Of a DNA stretch of 64,000 nucleotides, positions 11,853 through 25,027 are shown piece after piece. Positions within the stretch are counted from its first letter, which is position 1. Every line of letters begins with the position of its first letter. Both the position numbers and the translations under genes were made by a program. The notes below the pieces were generated by a model. The model saw only the letters and a list, made by a program, of their open reading frames with translations. It made no database searches and had not been told where the DNA came from. This DNA comes from Ustulina deusta (Eukaryota > Ascomycota > Sordariomycetes > Xylariales > Xylariaceae), in the NCBI GenBank assembly GCA_023159155.1, contig JAJNNX010000012.1, positions 124,001 through 188,000 on the forward strand, given 5' to 3'.

Positions 11853-12256
11853 CTTGACGAGTGTGATCGCGAGGCTTCTTGACGATGGTCGAAGGAGATC
11901 AAAATTCGTGGTGCGGTGGTGGGGCGGTTTAAAGTGTGTTGCAAGATTTCGAATTGCCTTGTGCGCACTAAACCCCCGGGGGTCTAGTACGGTGCCTCTA
12001 TCCGCTATAGCCACCCGTCTTTTTATATACTCGGTAAATGCATTTTTGGTGGGGATGTCAATTGCCCAGGTGCATTGGCAACCCGCGCTGGAATGAATGC
12101 CTGGAACCGGGAACCTGGAGGGACGGCACCTGTATTTTGTTCCTGATCATGCATTTCTCTTTCATTTTGGTATCTCTGCGTTTCTCGTGTAATTATCTAT
12201 CTATCGCGAAGTCTTAACCGACCGCTATTTACTAAACGTGAAGGTCTTGCACATGT
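11853..12256. other. Intergenic between eIF3k start and PGM stop
   Basis: About 400 bp holding the eIF3k promoter and the 3' end of the phosphoglycerate mutase gene. No extra gene is supported. The ORF-like extension upstream of the eIF3k ATG is out of the conserved region. Confidence 0.5.
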
Positions 12257-13865
12257 CTATGCCTTGACCAAAAGAGATTGGCCAGTCATGTCCTCTGGCA
12301 CTGGTAAACCCATGGCGGTGAGGATTGTGGGCGCCACATCGCCGAGGACTCCCTCGTCGGTCTTCTTCAGTGACCAGCCGGCAGGCGCGTTGTCCATAAT
12401 GAATGGGACCTTGTTGGTGGTGTGCGAGGTCTTGGGCTTGCCGTCGGCGAACTTCATCTCCTCGGCATTGCCGTGATCGGCCGTGATGAAGAGGATATAG
12501 CCCTCCTTTCTGCAGGCATCGCGGATCAATCCAATAGCCCTATCAGTAGCCTCACAGCCGACAATAGCAGCTTCATACACGCCCGTGTGGCCAACCATGT
12601 CGGGAGGCGCAAAGTTGTTCATGACAAAAGGGAATTGCTGCTCAGCAAGTCGCTTGACCACCTGCTTTGCGACGCCATCGGCAGACATCTCAGGGGCCTT
12701 GTCGTAGGTAGGCACACTCCTGTTAGAAGGCACGAGGTCTTGGGACTCGTCCCGTGTTTCTAGAGCGAACACCTTCTCGACACCTCCGTTGAAGAAGAAG
12801 GTGACATGGGCGTACTTCTCCGTCTCAGCGACGTGGACCTGTTTCACCTCTTGCTTACCTAGCCACTCAGCAAGGACGTTGCCCATGCGCTGCGGCTCGA
12901 ATGCGATCTCGAAGGGATAATCAACCTTGTACTGGGTCATTGTGACTAGATGAATCTTAGGGTAGGGGAAGTCGGGCCGGGGAGAGCGGTCGACATCTCC
13001 CAGCAACTGGGTGATCTGACGAACACGGTCTGATCGATAGTTGAAGAAGAAAACCTCATCGCCGTCCTTGATGCGGCCCTCATCGCCACCGACGATGATG
13101 GGCTTGAGGAACTCATCATTCTCACCCTTTTCGTAGCGCTCCCTAACGGTCTTGACAGGGTCTGAGCTAGGTTCTCCTTCGCCTAAGATCATGCCCTTCA
13201 TCGCGATTTCGACACGCTCCCATCGCTTATCTCGGTCCATGGCGTAGTAACGGCCGACAACAGTCGCGATCTGTCCAATACCAATTTCTTGAATCTTCTG
13301 GACCAACTCCTCCATAAAACCGGCGCCGGACTTGGGGTCGGTATCGCGGCCGTCGCCAAAGAAGTGGATGAATACTTTGGGGATACCAACAGCCTTGGCC
13401 GCTTCGAGGAGGGCATTGAGATGGGTTTGTTTCGCATGCTGATGTTTGTTAACGGCGTTCGCGGTGGCAGATAGAGGAGGGACTCACAACACCGCCATCA
13501 GAGATAAGTCCGCACAGGTGTAAGCGGCCATTTCCGTTCTTGGCGCTTTGCAGAACATTGCTAATCACTTTGTTCTTGCTCAACTCGCCCTTCTTAATAG
13601 TCTGGTCAATACGGACGACATCTTGCCAAACGACACGGCCGGCACCGATGTTCAAGTGGCCGACTTCTGAGTTGCCCATCAGTCCCTCGGGTAGACCGAC
13701 AGCAAGCGACGAGGCCTCTAGCGCGGCAAAACCGGTAGCGCTCCTGGACAGCTCGTCCATGACGGGTGTTTGGGCATTGGTGATGGCATCGCCATGGCTG
13801 TCAGCAGTGGGGATTCCCCAGCCGTCAATGACAATAAGGCACGCTTTTTGGGATGGGGCAGGCAT
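12257..13865 (-). CDS. gpmI: 2,3-bisphosphoglycerate-independent phosphoglycerate mutase
   Basis: Minus strand, exons 13865-13488 and 13438-12257, 519 aa, the normal length for this alkaline-phosphatase-superfamily enzyme. The 49-nt intron (GTGAGT...CATCAG) joins LISDGGV to HAKQTHLNALLEAA. It interconverts 3- and 2-phosphoglycerate in glycolysis and gluconeogenesis, in the cytosol, using two Mn ions. Visible active-site elements are Asp14 in IVIDGWG, the phosphoserine nucleophile Ser66 in LMGNSEVGHLNIGAGR, HFFGDGRDTDP after the junction, FFFNYRSDRVRQ, FITADHGNAEEM and TSHTTNKVPF. All are intact, so the enzyme should be active. Many fungi use this cofactor-independent form instead of the yeast GPM1 type. 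Confidence 0.97.
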
Positions 13866-14850
13866 CCCAACTCTAACTAAACTCTAAACGGGGGATAATT
13901 GGCAAGAACAAAAGAGCGTAAGATGCTGAGGGAATGCGTGATTTTAGGATTAAGGAGGTCGAGCAGAAGACTGTGCAACATTGATGAGGTTTTGAGCCGG
14001 TACATGCACGTGCGATGGTGGGGGATTCCATGGATTTGCTGACCGGCGCGGTACCGGGTACATCCATCGGGCGTACCGCCTTCGATTATGTAGTCGCTCT
14101 TTCGTAGGATGCCAGGGGCTACCTTATTATGAAGTTCATTAAAAGGCAGTCTTGATAATTCTCAACCCAAAAATGCCGGGGTATCTCTGAATATTCAGCT
14201 TGTTTGTTGTTATTTCCACGCTCGAGAATGCGATACTACGTCCGATTAAGGTACTACGATACGTGACGATGCTTTTATCTACCCCTCCAAGTCCGACCTT
14301 CGTAGCCTCTAGGTTGGGTGGCTTGACGTCAATGCGGCGGGGCTCCCAAGCGCGGACAAGGGTTCCAGTCGCGACTCCATGCCAAGCGCGTAGATTTACA
14401 TGGAATTGTCGAGATAGAGCCTCAATGCTGAGAGGCCAAGAGCAGAGTTGGAGGAAATAACTGGCATTGAACATACATATAATTATTGGTTTCTTGTTTT
14501 GTTTTTCTCGAGAAAATAGCCCTACGACATACATGAGAGACCTAGAGCTTATTCTTATATAATACTTTGCTACCAATTGTGCCTTTCTACGTGAACTGGC
14601 TGACCCACTTCCAAGTTGCCTTTTTATTGCCCGAATACAGCATCCCTCAAAAAGAAGCCCGCACAAGACCACCATCGCCCGGGACCACCAATTTCAGATT
14701 GTTTCCGAAAACCGTCTCTTCGTATCTAGCCGGCAATCCACTCGGCCCGGGCTCGGCGATTCAGGCTCCGCCTCACCGCACCCCACCCATCGCCCCCAGC
14801 TCCAAGCAACGACGGTAACCACACACCGCACGCAACCAAGACCAACCACC
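13866..14850. other. Divergent intergenic region between PGM and Med9-like genes
   Basis: It contains the two divergent promoters. A 178-codon minus frame at 14139-14675 has no domain and overlaps a conflicting plus frame, so I do not call it. The last 80 bp before the Med9-like ATG are rich in CACC/ACC, typical of a fungal 5' leader. Confidence 0.45.
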
Positions 14851-15375
14851 ATGTCAACACCACCACAACCCACACCAAACGCCCTCCCACTGCCTCTCCC
14901 AGAGGCGCTAAACCCGGACGCGCTCGACGTGCTCTCCGAGCTAGCCCACCTCCTCACGCGTCTCCGGGCGCTCCCGACGCCCACGACCGCGTCGTCGTCG
15001 ACGACAACCACAGGCGCCACGCCCGCGGCGGCCGCGACAACCTCGCACGCGACGCCGACCCCGACGGCGCTGCTCTCGTCCCACGCGGCGCGGAAGCCCG
15101 GCGGTGGCGGCGGTAGCGGCGGCGGCGAGCTGACGCTGAAGGAGATCCCCGTGGCCACGGACGCGCTGAAGCACCGCTTCCAGCGCGCCCGCACCCTCGT
15201 CAAGACCACGCTGCCGGACCTCGACCGCGGCGTCGCCGACCAGGAGCTCGAGATCGGCGCCCTCGAGGCCCGCATCGCGCGGCAGCGCGACACCCTGGCC
15301 AAGCTGCGCGAGGTCGGTGCCGCCCTCGCGGCGCAAGGGGAGGGCGAGGGCGAGGGCGATAAGATGGAGGAGTGA
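14851..15375 (+). CDS. MED9: Probable Mediator complex subunit Med9 (Cse2)
   Basis: A single exon of 174 aa with a good start context (ACCACCATGTC). The order of parts fits fungal Med9. A short N-terminal helix contains DVLSELAHLLTRLRALP. A low-complexity Thr/Ala/Gly linker follows (about residues 48-92). A C-terminal helical region (TDALKHRFQRARTLVKTTLPDLDRGVADQELEIGALEARIARQRDTLAKL, given in pieces here only by position 104-157) carries the conserved VEEQ-like and LE.RI.RQR.L motifs. Med9 sits in the middle module of Mediator and links activators to RNA polymerase II in the nucleus. The gene is very GC-rich, and a long antisense frame exists only because of that composition. Assignment rests on motif order, not on a search. 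Confidence 0.72.
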   Translation: MSTPPQPTPNALPLPLPEALNPDALDVLSELAHLLTRLRALPTPTTASSSTTTTGATPAAAATTSHATPTPTALLSSHAARKPGGGGGSGGGELTLKEIPVATDALKHRFQRARTLVKTTLPDLDRGVADQELEIGALEARIARQRDTLAKLREVGAALAAQGEGEGEGDKMEE

Positions 15376-15880
15376 AGGGCCTGGGGTTGCAAACCAGCGA
15401 CGAGACAAAATTTCAAAACGGGAAAAAGAAAAAGAAATGGAAATCTGGGGAATTATATGGCGAGAGAGGGAAGACGTCGTCGGAAAATGATATGCATTAG
15501 AGAGGGCGAGGATAGCAACAAGCAAGCGCAGAAGATGTGTGCATTCTACGGGATGGGTTGGTCCATCAGATTCGTCCGGCTTCGAGGGCCGGCGTGAGCA
15601 TGTCATGGCGTTCTTTTTTTTTTGTTCTTCCTTCTCGGCGTTTTCGACGATACCACAAGATGAGAGAGGAGGCGTTTCCAGGGGTAGCAGAGCTGGTTTT
15701 GATGCTATTATAAAATAAAATAAAAAGTAATTATCATACACGAGGCTAGGTAGTATGTGCCGTGCCCAGCTCTTCTCGACGTCCCGCATACTCCCAACGC
15801 CTTCGGTACCTATGGAAAAGACTCGGGGCGAGGTTCTGTTTCCCCACTCCAGTTCATCAAGAGTCCCGTTGCAGTTGCGC
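15376..15880. other. Convergent 3' flanks of Med9-like and TBCC genes
   Basis: About 500 bp between two convergent genes. It holds T-rich and A/T-rich runs around 15617-15730 likely to include polyadenylation signals for both. No gene is supported. Confidence 0.5.
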
Positions 15881-17284
15881 TTAGATCTCTCGTGTGACTT
15901 CCTCCTCTGCAAAAGCCGGACCAGCCTTCGTCACGATCTTGAGCTCGCGGAGGATATCATCAGTGCTCATGCCCGCCTTGCCACACACCGTATTCTTCCA
16001 CACGTCGCCCGGAACCCGGCTTTCCTCTGCTAGTACGCCCCAGTTAGGCGAGGCCGTGTCTTTCAGCCATTTGAAGTCGTCTACCTTGTCCCACTGGTTC
16101 GTCTCGGGTGTGGTAGACTCATTAGCCTGCTATGAACGTTAGCGTTAATTACCCCCGCCCCAGAGAAGGTCATCGCAGCCTTACGTAGTAGCTCGGGAGA
16201 GGCGCAAACGCCACTCGCGAACAGTCCTCGATGATGGGGTGGCTCGTGCAGTGCAAATACACATGCACGTTCCTACAGTCGTGCATGCGCACCTGGCGCG
16301 CCGCCACAACGACAATACTATCCTCTATACCGGTGATGTGCGCCGGCCCGGCCACATGTCCCGCGACGACGAGGCTATGCTTGATATCCTTCAGCACGAG
16401 CCCTGCGAAAGGGGCCCCCGTGCTCGTCGGCACTGTCATGTCTACGATGCAACGGGTCAAGTTCGTCAGACTGCCCGAAGACGTGGCCCTCGAGGCTGTT
16501 GCCGGGAGCATGATGTGTAGGCCCGTGTGGTCGGAAATGGCGATGTTTTTTGCCGTCGAGAAACTCGGCTTCCGCGCGCCGCGCACATTTGAATGGGAGA
16601 GCTCTTCGTTGTAGTTCTTGGAGCTGGAAAGTGGCGGGAAAGTTGTCCCGATGGCATCGCCGGTCTCGATTTCGGCGTTATTCTTGCTGGAGTCCTCGAC
16701 ACCCTGGTTGCGATCGCTGCCCCAAGGTCTGTGTAGGCGAGAGTCAGGGGTGGCTTGTGAATGAGCCGTTGTTGTCCCTGTGTTTCGCGACTTAAACTGG
16801 AAGCGTGACTTTGGCCCGAGTTTTCCCGTTGTCACATTGAGTTTGTCCGTCAGGGCTTTGATGGCCTACATTCGTGTGAGCAGGTAACAGACGAAGCGTT
16901 GGTGAGTTTGCTGCTAGTTTGTTGTACGCACCTGAGAATAAGCTCGCTGATCATAGCTGGGGATGAAATCCGTCGCGTCCATAACCTCGTTGGACAATCG
17001 GGATATGCCTGCCAATACCTTGTCTATACCGGTTTGACGCTCGCCCCCGATGGGCGATATTGTTGCCAGACTGTCTATCTCATCTTGGATAACTAGTGGT
17101 TTGAAGAATCAGCCACAAGTTTGGTCTTGCCACGTCGAGGATGAGAATCGGCGAACCCACGGGCTATTTCAGCTTGGAAATGGCGAAAAAACTTCTCCTT
17201 GGGGTCTGCCATCTGCGGGCTCGTCAATCCTCCGACTGAAACGGTTGGGCTAGGAGTGAAAGGGATAAAGGTTGCAGTAGGCAT
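15881..17284 (-). CDS. TBCC: Tubulin-specific chaperone C (tubulin cofactor C)
   Basis: Four exons on the minus strand: 17284-17161, 17092-16932, 16865-16185 and 16126-15881; 403 aa. The introns are 68, 66 and 58 nt, all GT-AG and all in phase. The N-terminal helical domain (FFRHFQAEIALIQDEIDSL across the first junction) resembles the tubulin-binding spectrin-like region. Then follow LSNEVMDATDFIPSYDQRAYSQ and a linker. The C-terminal C-CAP/cofactor C beta-helix holds Q286, R288 and H290 in ARQVRMHD, corresponding to the conserved QxRxH segment with the arginine that stimulates tubulin GTPase. IIEDCSRVAFAPL and WDKVDDFKWLKDTASPNW complete the domain. It acts with cofactors D and E in folding alpha/beta-tubulin in the cytoplasm. 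Confidence 0.92.
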
Positions 17285-18172
17285 GGTGGGAATTCGAGCA
17301 CAGAATCAATAATATTAGATATTGAACTTCGTGTAACTAGGTACGCTTGCAGTGAAGGAGTTTCTCGCCCTCCCTGGGCACTACAGCTTATCATCTATCT
17401 AGGTTCGGTGCAGTCTCGAGGCGGCTGTGCATGAACAGCGAAGATAACAGAAGGGCTGAGGCCATCATGGCGAGGAAACTTGTGGAGGGGCAATCGCACC
17501 TATTTATTTATTTTAGGCTCTCAGAAGACGTAGGCAGGTGAAAGTGCTGGTGTGAGTAAGAAGCCGAGATCAACTGGAAGCCCTTGACGATTTCAGTCGC
17601 ATTTTCGCTGCAATACGTCGTTGTTTTGGTGAGACATAATGCCCGTCTACCTCGTGTAGTGGACATAGTACACCTCTCATACCTCTTCAGGCCGAGGTTC
17701 AAGCGCTAAGGACTTGGTGGGGTGATAGAGGGGACTTATCGATTAGCGGCCCCATCTAGCACTGAATTCCAAGGTAGGCCAATTAACAGCAGCAGTTGGC
17801 TAGATTGTCCCGCTTAGATAGGATTAGTCTAGCACTTATTTATGCCTTCGTTTTGAACGAAGGAAAAATGACTAAGTGGAACGTGTCAGATTTACCACTA
17901 CAACAAACAACCAAAAGGTTGGCCACAATTGTGTGATATAGGTGCTTGTTTTATCCGCGTACATATCCGACACAATCCTTTTTTTGGGGGGCTTTATTTT
18001 TTTAAACTAAGACTATCAAAGAGAAATCAATATTAGCAAGCTTTAGGAGTGATTGGTTGCTGTATTGCTTTGTTTTATAACTCTATCTAACTATAACTAC
18101 CTTTATTTGCTATATCTTAGTCCATCATTCTTGGCGCTCCTAGCTAAGACTCTTATATTATATATCTATACT
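17285..18172. other. Transition from TBCC promoter into the AT-rich island
   Basis: The TBCC promoter lies in the first few hundred bases. From about 17.95 kb the sequence becomes AT-rich, but it is not as fully eroded as the island that starts at 18178. No gene is supported. Confidence 0.45.
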
Positions 18173-18177
18173 AGACT
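18173..18177. repeat. Left target-site duplication AGACT of the island
   Basis: AGACT immediately before the left 106-bp repeat, matched by AGACT at 38794-38798 immediately after the right one. If the true terminal base is the A at 38794, the duplication is GACT (4 bp). Confidence 0.65.
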
Positions 18178-18283
18178 TATAGATCTATACACGTGATCTT
18201 ATCTATATAGCTAGTTCTAGTCCGTAGATTAATAAATAAGAACTATTACTTTTATAATTCAAATTTATTATTTAAAATATAAC
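18178..18283 (-). repeat. Left terminal direct repeat (outer LTR-like)
   Basis: Starts TATAGATCTATACACGT and ends ATATAAC. It is 106 bp, aligned end to end without gaps to 38688-38793. The differences I see are transitions only: GTGATC/GTAATC, AAATTTATT/AAATTCATT and TTTAAAATAT/TTCAGAACAT. This copy is the more A/T-converted of the two in its 3' part. It contains the palindrome TATAGATCTATA. Confidence 0.8.
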
Positions 18284-21200
18284 TATTTAGTAAAAACACG
18301 CAGCTTTTGATTTTTTTTTTATATGGTTTTTTTTACTGCAGTTAAACCAGAACATAAATAATTTTTTTTTTTTAGTTTTTTTAACAAAAAAGAAATCTTT
18401 ATAATTATAGTAGTTATTTATTAAGTAAAATATTTGTTTAAGCTAAAAAAAACTAATTAAATATATATTTAATAACTAAAAATTAAAAAAAATTATTTTT
18501 AGAAAAAAAAAGTTAAAAAATTAAAGTAGTTCTATTAATACAGTAGTAAATCTATTATTATAAAAAAAAATCTATTAGTACTAGCTTTTTTTAGCTTAGT
18601 TATTTACTAATTTTTTATTACTTATATTCTTTTTATATTTATAAAACTAACAAATTTTCTAAAAACAAAAATCTTTTAAAAAATAAAAAGCTATTTTTTA
18701 TTTAGTTTAGTTACTATTATTTTTTATTTTATTAATTATTTAACCAAAATTTAATATATTTTTTTAATAAAAATAAAAATTATTAGTTAGTAATATTAAC
18801 TAATTATATATAAATATTTTTTATATAATTATTATTTAATTATTTATTAGATTTTTTTTGTTTTATAACTTTTAATTTATATATATTATTAATTAATTTT
18901 TTTAATTTAATTTTATTAAATATTTTAATAAAAAAAAAATATTAGTTCGAAAGAAAAAATATTAATATATAATCAGAAAATATTTTTATTTTTATAATTA
19001 AATCCGAAAAAAATTAAAATACTTATTAAGTTTTCTTAATCTTTTATTTTATTAAAATAAATTTTCTATATTAATTTTTAATTAAAGTTTTTAATTTTTA
19101 ATTAATTTTTTTATTTTTTTTAAACTAAAGTATATATTTTAAATCGAAAAATTTTTATTTAAACAGTTCTTAACCCTAATTTTTACTTTTAAGCTAGATT
19201 AGCTCTAAATAAAAAAAAAAAAATTTTTAAAGCCCCTATATTTAAAAAGTTATAAAAAAAAAATCTTTAAAAATATATTAATAATATAAATATTTATATT
19301 AAAAAATTATTTTATATTTTTTTTAATATTAGTTTTTTTAGCTTTTAACTTAAAGCTACTAATAAAATAAAATAGCTAAATAAAACTAAAAAACAGTTAA
19401 TATTTTGTTATAGTTTGCAAAAAAATATAAAAAAATAGTATTAGTACTTTTTTGCAAAAAAAAAAAAAGATTATTAAGTTTTATAAGATGGTCTAAAAAA
19501 ATGCTTTTTTTTAAAAATCTAAAATCGAAACGTTAGCTTTAAAGCTTAAATTAATAGATTTAACCGGAAAGCTAACAAGTTTTTAGCTAACTATATTAAT
19601 TAAACTAATAAGTTTTTTTTTTAAGCTAATAATAATTAATTAAATAAGCTAAAAGAATATTTTTATAAAAATATATATAAAAAAAATTATTTAAATAAAA
19701 AAAAAATCTAAAAAAAAATTATAAACTATTTAATTAATACTAAGTTTTTAAATAATTTTAGAAAGTTTAAAAAAAACTATATTTATTAAAACGTAAAAAA
19801 AGTTATTATTGCTTATACTTTAAAGCTTAAAAAAAAAAAAGAATTTTTTAACCAAATTAAAACTAGGATAGCTCGCCTGCTTAAAAAGCTATCTAAAAGC
19901 AAATTCTTAAAAGAACTAAATATTACTATTACTAATATTTTAAAAAAATTCTAGCTAGATTTATAGCTAACCTTTTTAATTTAGTTTTTATTTAACTAAT
20001 ATATATTATAGCTTTTTTTTAAAAACTTAAACTTTACGTTTTTTCTTTAGTTATAATATAATTAGCTTACTAATTATTATAATTAGTTATAATATTTATA
20101 AAAAAACCTAATATATAAATAGAACTTTGTTCCTAAAATAATTAAAGAAGTAGGACTGCCTAGTTAAAACCTAAATTTATAAGCCCTTTTATATTAATTT
20201 TAGAACGTTTAAAATAATCTGTTTGCTAGTTTTTCTAATAAATATAAAAGCAAGCCTAACCTTAAAAGGACTGGCAGTAGAACAAATCGAAAAAGCCGCA
20301 AAAGATATAAAAGCAAGCAAAAAAGAAATTGTAACTTTAGTTATAATAGAAAACCTTTAATCTGCTAAAACTATAGAATTAAAAGATATTTTTTTTATAA
20401 TTATATTAAAAAACAAAAACAACTATTACTAATTTATTTTTAATATAATTTATTAAAAGCTAATCTAAATATAAAAAATTTTACTAGTATATAGTCTATA
20501 AATATAAAAAAGATTATTAAAAAAAATAAAAAGCTTTTAGTAAACCTAGATTATTTAATAAAAAAAATAGTTTATTAGAGTTAAATAGCCTTTATTATTT
20601 ATAAGCTTAATTTTTACTTTTTTTAAAAATAAAAATATAATATATGCTTTTTTATTAGACCTAAAAAAAAGAAAAATAAATAACCAGCTTTTTTCTAAAA
20701 ATATAGCTATATTTAATAAGTTTTTAGGATTAAAGGATCTGCTAGCTGATTCGGGGAAAGCCAAAAAACAGGCTTTTTTTTAGGCTAATTCTTTTTATTT
20801 AAAAAAAGCAGCAAAGCTAGCGTTTTTTAATAAACAGCTTTAGAATTAATTAATCTATTAGCTAATTAAAGCTAAAAAGGTTATTTAAAAACAAGATACT
20901 ATTTTAATTTAGGCTTACAAAAATAGTTAAAAAAACTAAATTAATATTAAATACTTTTTTTGTACTATTTTTTTTCTTTAGATCATATAAGGCTAGTTTT
21001 TTAACTATTTTTTTACTATTAAAGCTTAGCTTACTTAAAAAATAGGATTATTTCTAATTACTAAACTAAAGTAGCTAAAACTTTTTAAAAAAAAATATTA
21101 TTTTATATTAATAAAACTTTAAACCTTATAAAGCTTAGTTGCTATTATAGTTTATAAAAATAAAGCTTAAATAAATAATAAAAAAACTTATTTTAAATAT

Positions 21201-24200
21201 ATTAAAAAAATGCTTAATAGAACTATTATTAATTATATTTTAATTAATAAAAAAGCTTTAGCTAATTTAATAAACTTTATATATATAATATAATATAATT
21301 TACTTTTTTATATTATTTTTAAGCTATTAGAGCTAAAAATAGCTAATAATAGCACTACCTTAATTAAATATTATATGGTTTTTTTTTTAGTTATAAAAAA
21401 AATTCTGTTTGTTATAAAAACTTATATTATAAAAAATAATTAAACTTATAAAATATTTTTTAATAAAGCTTAGTTAAAATAAAACTTAGCAATTATTAAT
21501 TATAGAGCTAATTAAATTACTTTATAGGGCTTAAAAAAATATTTAATATTTTAATTATATATAATACTTTAGTTATAGGACTTATATATATTTAAAAAAC
21601 TAAAAATAAATTTTACTAACTTTTTTATATTAATAATTATTTGTTTACTAAATTTAAAAAAGATTTTAAAAAATTTTTTAGTTTTAAAAAAAATTAAAAC
21701 ATTAATAATATTCTAAATTAAGGCCTAACTAATAAAAATCTAGTCGAAAAAATGCTAAATATTACTAAATTAGCATTAGTTTTAACTATTTTTTTAAAAA
21801 ACTAAATAAAAGCTCGATTCTAAGCTAAGCTTAAAAAAAATATTTATATAGCTTAAAGTATTAATCTATTACTATTTAAACTTTAAAAAAACTAAAAAAA
21901 AAAAAAATCTTTTATTACTAAGCTAGAAATTATTCCTAAGCTACTAATAAATTTAAATATACTAACTAAAAGAATTTTATTTATTAATACTAATAATATT
22001 ATTTTAGTACTTATAGTAAAAAATCTATTTTTTATTAATTTATAAATTATAAATAAATTACTAATAAAAAAACTTGCTATAACTAAAATCTAAAGCAAAT
22101 ATTTATTATAAGCTTTACTACCTATTATTTCTAATAAAGCATTTTTTAAATATATAGGATTATTTCTATTAATTATTTCTAATTATATTAATAAATATAT
22201 AGAAATTTTAAAAAAGCCGATTTATACTCTATTTATACTTCGTAAAGCTTTTTTTTTATTTATTAAAAAAATAATCCTTACTTTTAATACTAATTATAAT
22301 AAAATATTATATTAATATAAGTTATTAAGTTAAAATAATAATAAAACTTATTTTGTTAGGTTTTGCTATATTATTAAAAATAAAACAAATTAATTATTTT
22401 TATTGCTTAATATATATAATAACTAAAAACAAACAATATTAGCTCTAAATAATTATTTAAATATAAATCTAGCTTTAATAGCTATAAAACAAAATAAATC
22501 TTTTTATAACAATATTAAAAAACTTCTAAAAAATAAATTTAATATAAATTTAGTAATTAATATAAAACTAGTTAGTTCTTTTAAAAAACAAAAATTATTT
22601 ATTTTTATTTTTTATAATTTTATATTTTTATTATTATTTAAATATATTTTTTTAAGCTAAAAAATATAAAAAAAACCTTAAATATAACATAAACCTAAAT
22701 AATATTTTTTGTTTAAAAGCTTTTAAATTATAATTAATATATAGTTTGCTTAATCCTTACTTACTATTAAAAATAAAGCTAGAACTTTAAAACAGTAAGC
22801 ATTAGTTTAAAAATTATATTATATTTAAAAAAACTATTTTATTATAAGTTTTAAAAATATAAAAAAAACTAATTTAATTAAATATACTATTATAACTAAT
22901 CTTATAATTACTTTTTTTTGGCTTTATTAACTTAAATATACTATAAAAAAAACAATTTATTACTAGAATCCTTTTTTAACTAAAATCTGCTAGCTTTATC
23001 TATTTAAAAATATTTATTTAAAAAATATAAACTTATTATCTATCTAAAAATAAGCTAAAAAAAAGATTTATATATTATTATATTTTAATAAATCAAACTA
23101 TAATTAAACTTTAATAGCTAATATATTAATAAAATAAAGTTTTTTATATTTTAATTTAAAAAGATTATAACATTTTTTTTTAAAGAAATACTGCTTATAG
23201 GTTTTAAGCTATACTAACAAAATATAAAAATTAACTAAAAACTAGATTTATTACTTTTAATAGTTAATATATAAGTTAAAAAATACTTTAAAATATAATA
23301 AGCTCTTTTTATATTTATTATATTTTAGGAAATATTAACTTTAAAAAATAGCTATTTATAGAAAATTTTTCTGGTTTTTTACTTTTTTTTCTTTTAGAAT
23401 ATTACCTAAAATAGGGAATATTTTTTAATATTTTTATTAATAACTATAATATATCTAGCTATATGTTCAATAATCTTGTCGATTTTTTATAAATTATATT
23501 TATTCTAATTAGCTTTTTTTTTTAAAAATAACCCTATTTATAAATAGTATTAATATATTAAGCTTTAAATTATTTTAAGAACAAATATATTTATTTTTAA
23601 AGCATTAAAATCAATTTAAAAAATAAGTATTAAATAAAAATTATCTAATTAATATATTAAAACTAAAAAACTTTTTATATTTAGTTTTATACTTTAAGAT
23701 ATATCTTTTAAAAAAAGCAAACTTAATTAATATATTAAAAAGTGCTTACTAAAAATTAGTTCTAGAAATAACTCTAAAAAAAAAACCCTTTATTTAAAAA
23801 ATAATAATAAAAAAGCTTTTTATATAATATATAAAAAGATCTAAAACTATACTATTAAAAATTTAGATCTTTTTATTTAGTATTATTTAACTATTAATGC
23901 TTTATTAACAAAGCTAAATAAAGTATTGTTTTAAATAGCTAGTTAATTTATTAGAACTAAAATTATTAATAAAAATATAATCTTTATAAAAATTCTTATA
24001 TTTATATTATTTAGACTTTCTAATTTAAAAACAAAATATAATACTAAAAAAAAAAAGATTTTAAGGGTAGTCCGCTACCTAATAAAATACTACTAGCTAG
24101 TTATTAAATCTTAGTTTTTAATTATATTATATATAGATTATTATAATTTAATAAATATTTTAAAAATTAAATTAAAAATCTAAAAAAAATTGTTATATAA

Positions 24201-24755
24201 ATCAAGCAGCTAAAAAAATATTAGTTTATTATTTATTATTATCTAAATATTTTTAAAATTATTAAAATTATAAATAGACTATTTTAAATTAATAAACTAA
24301 CTTATATATTTATTAAGCAATTTGATTTTAAAAAATTGCCTTTTTTTGTAGTTAACTTTACTAACATTTAGTCTTTTTTGTTTATATTTAAAAAAAAAAA
24401 AAGAAGCAATCTGAATATTTTTTTATTTATTTTTATTAATCTAATTAATAAAAACTTAAAAAACTTCTCTAAAGATTATTTAGCCTGTTTATAATATAAA
24501 AATATTATAAAAGTTATAATTTTAAGTTATAAAATATAAAAAGACCTTTTTCTAAATAAATACTATTATATAGTCTAAAACTTATTTTACTACTAGATTA
24601 TTAATAAATATTTTTGCTAAAAAAAATAAAATAATTATTTTTTTAAATATTTATTACTTTATAAAATTAATACTGCTTTAAAATAGGCTTATAACTACTA
24701 TAAACATTTTGGCATTCTAATAACTTTTTATAACTTATAGATTTATTTTTAATAG

Positions 24756-25027
24756 TATTACGCGTTAAGCAATCATAAAAGGCAAAGCTTTATTCCGAAA
24801 GCGAACTTTATATTAGAATCTAAGTATAAAAAAAAAGGAAGGCTAATTTTACAAAAATACGTTATAGGTTTTTTATAGGTAGATTAGTAAGAGGTATAAG
24901 CAGCTGTTAAATAATTGCCAAGTGCTAGCCAGGTATAAGTTATATAACTTAAGAATTAAAGATTGCGGTTTGTATAGCTTATAGGTTATAGCCACGCTAC
25001 TGGCCACTAGCCACCATACCGTAACTA
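24756..25027 (-). repeat. 3' LTR of the nested chromovirus
   Basis: 272 bp in direct orientation with 31355-31625, from TATTACGCGTTAAGCAAT to CCATACCGTAACTA. The TA...TA termini are what TG...CA becomes after C-to-T change. Compared with the other LTR it has many extra A/T changes, for example GGTAGATTAGTAAGAGGTATA here against GGTGGATTGGTGGGAGGTATG there. Confidence 0.92.

Noticed and set aside
14694..15912. Long minus frames (240 and 323 codons) opposite the Med9-like gene
   Set aside because: Arg/Gly/Ser-rich translations caused by the high GC of the sense gene; no domain, and the sense strand has a conserved helical region.
20555..20764. 69-codon minus frame in the island
   Set aside because: Phe/Leu/Ile/Lys-rich translation typical of AT-rich DNA; no domain.
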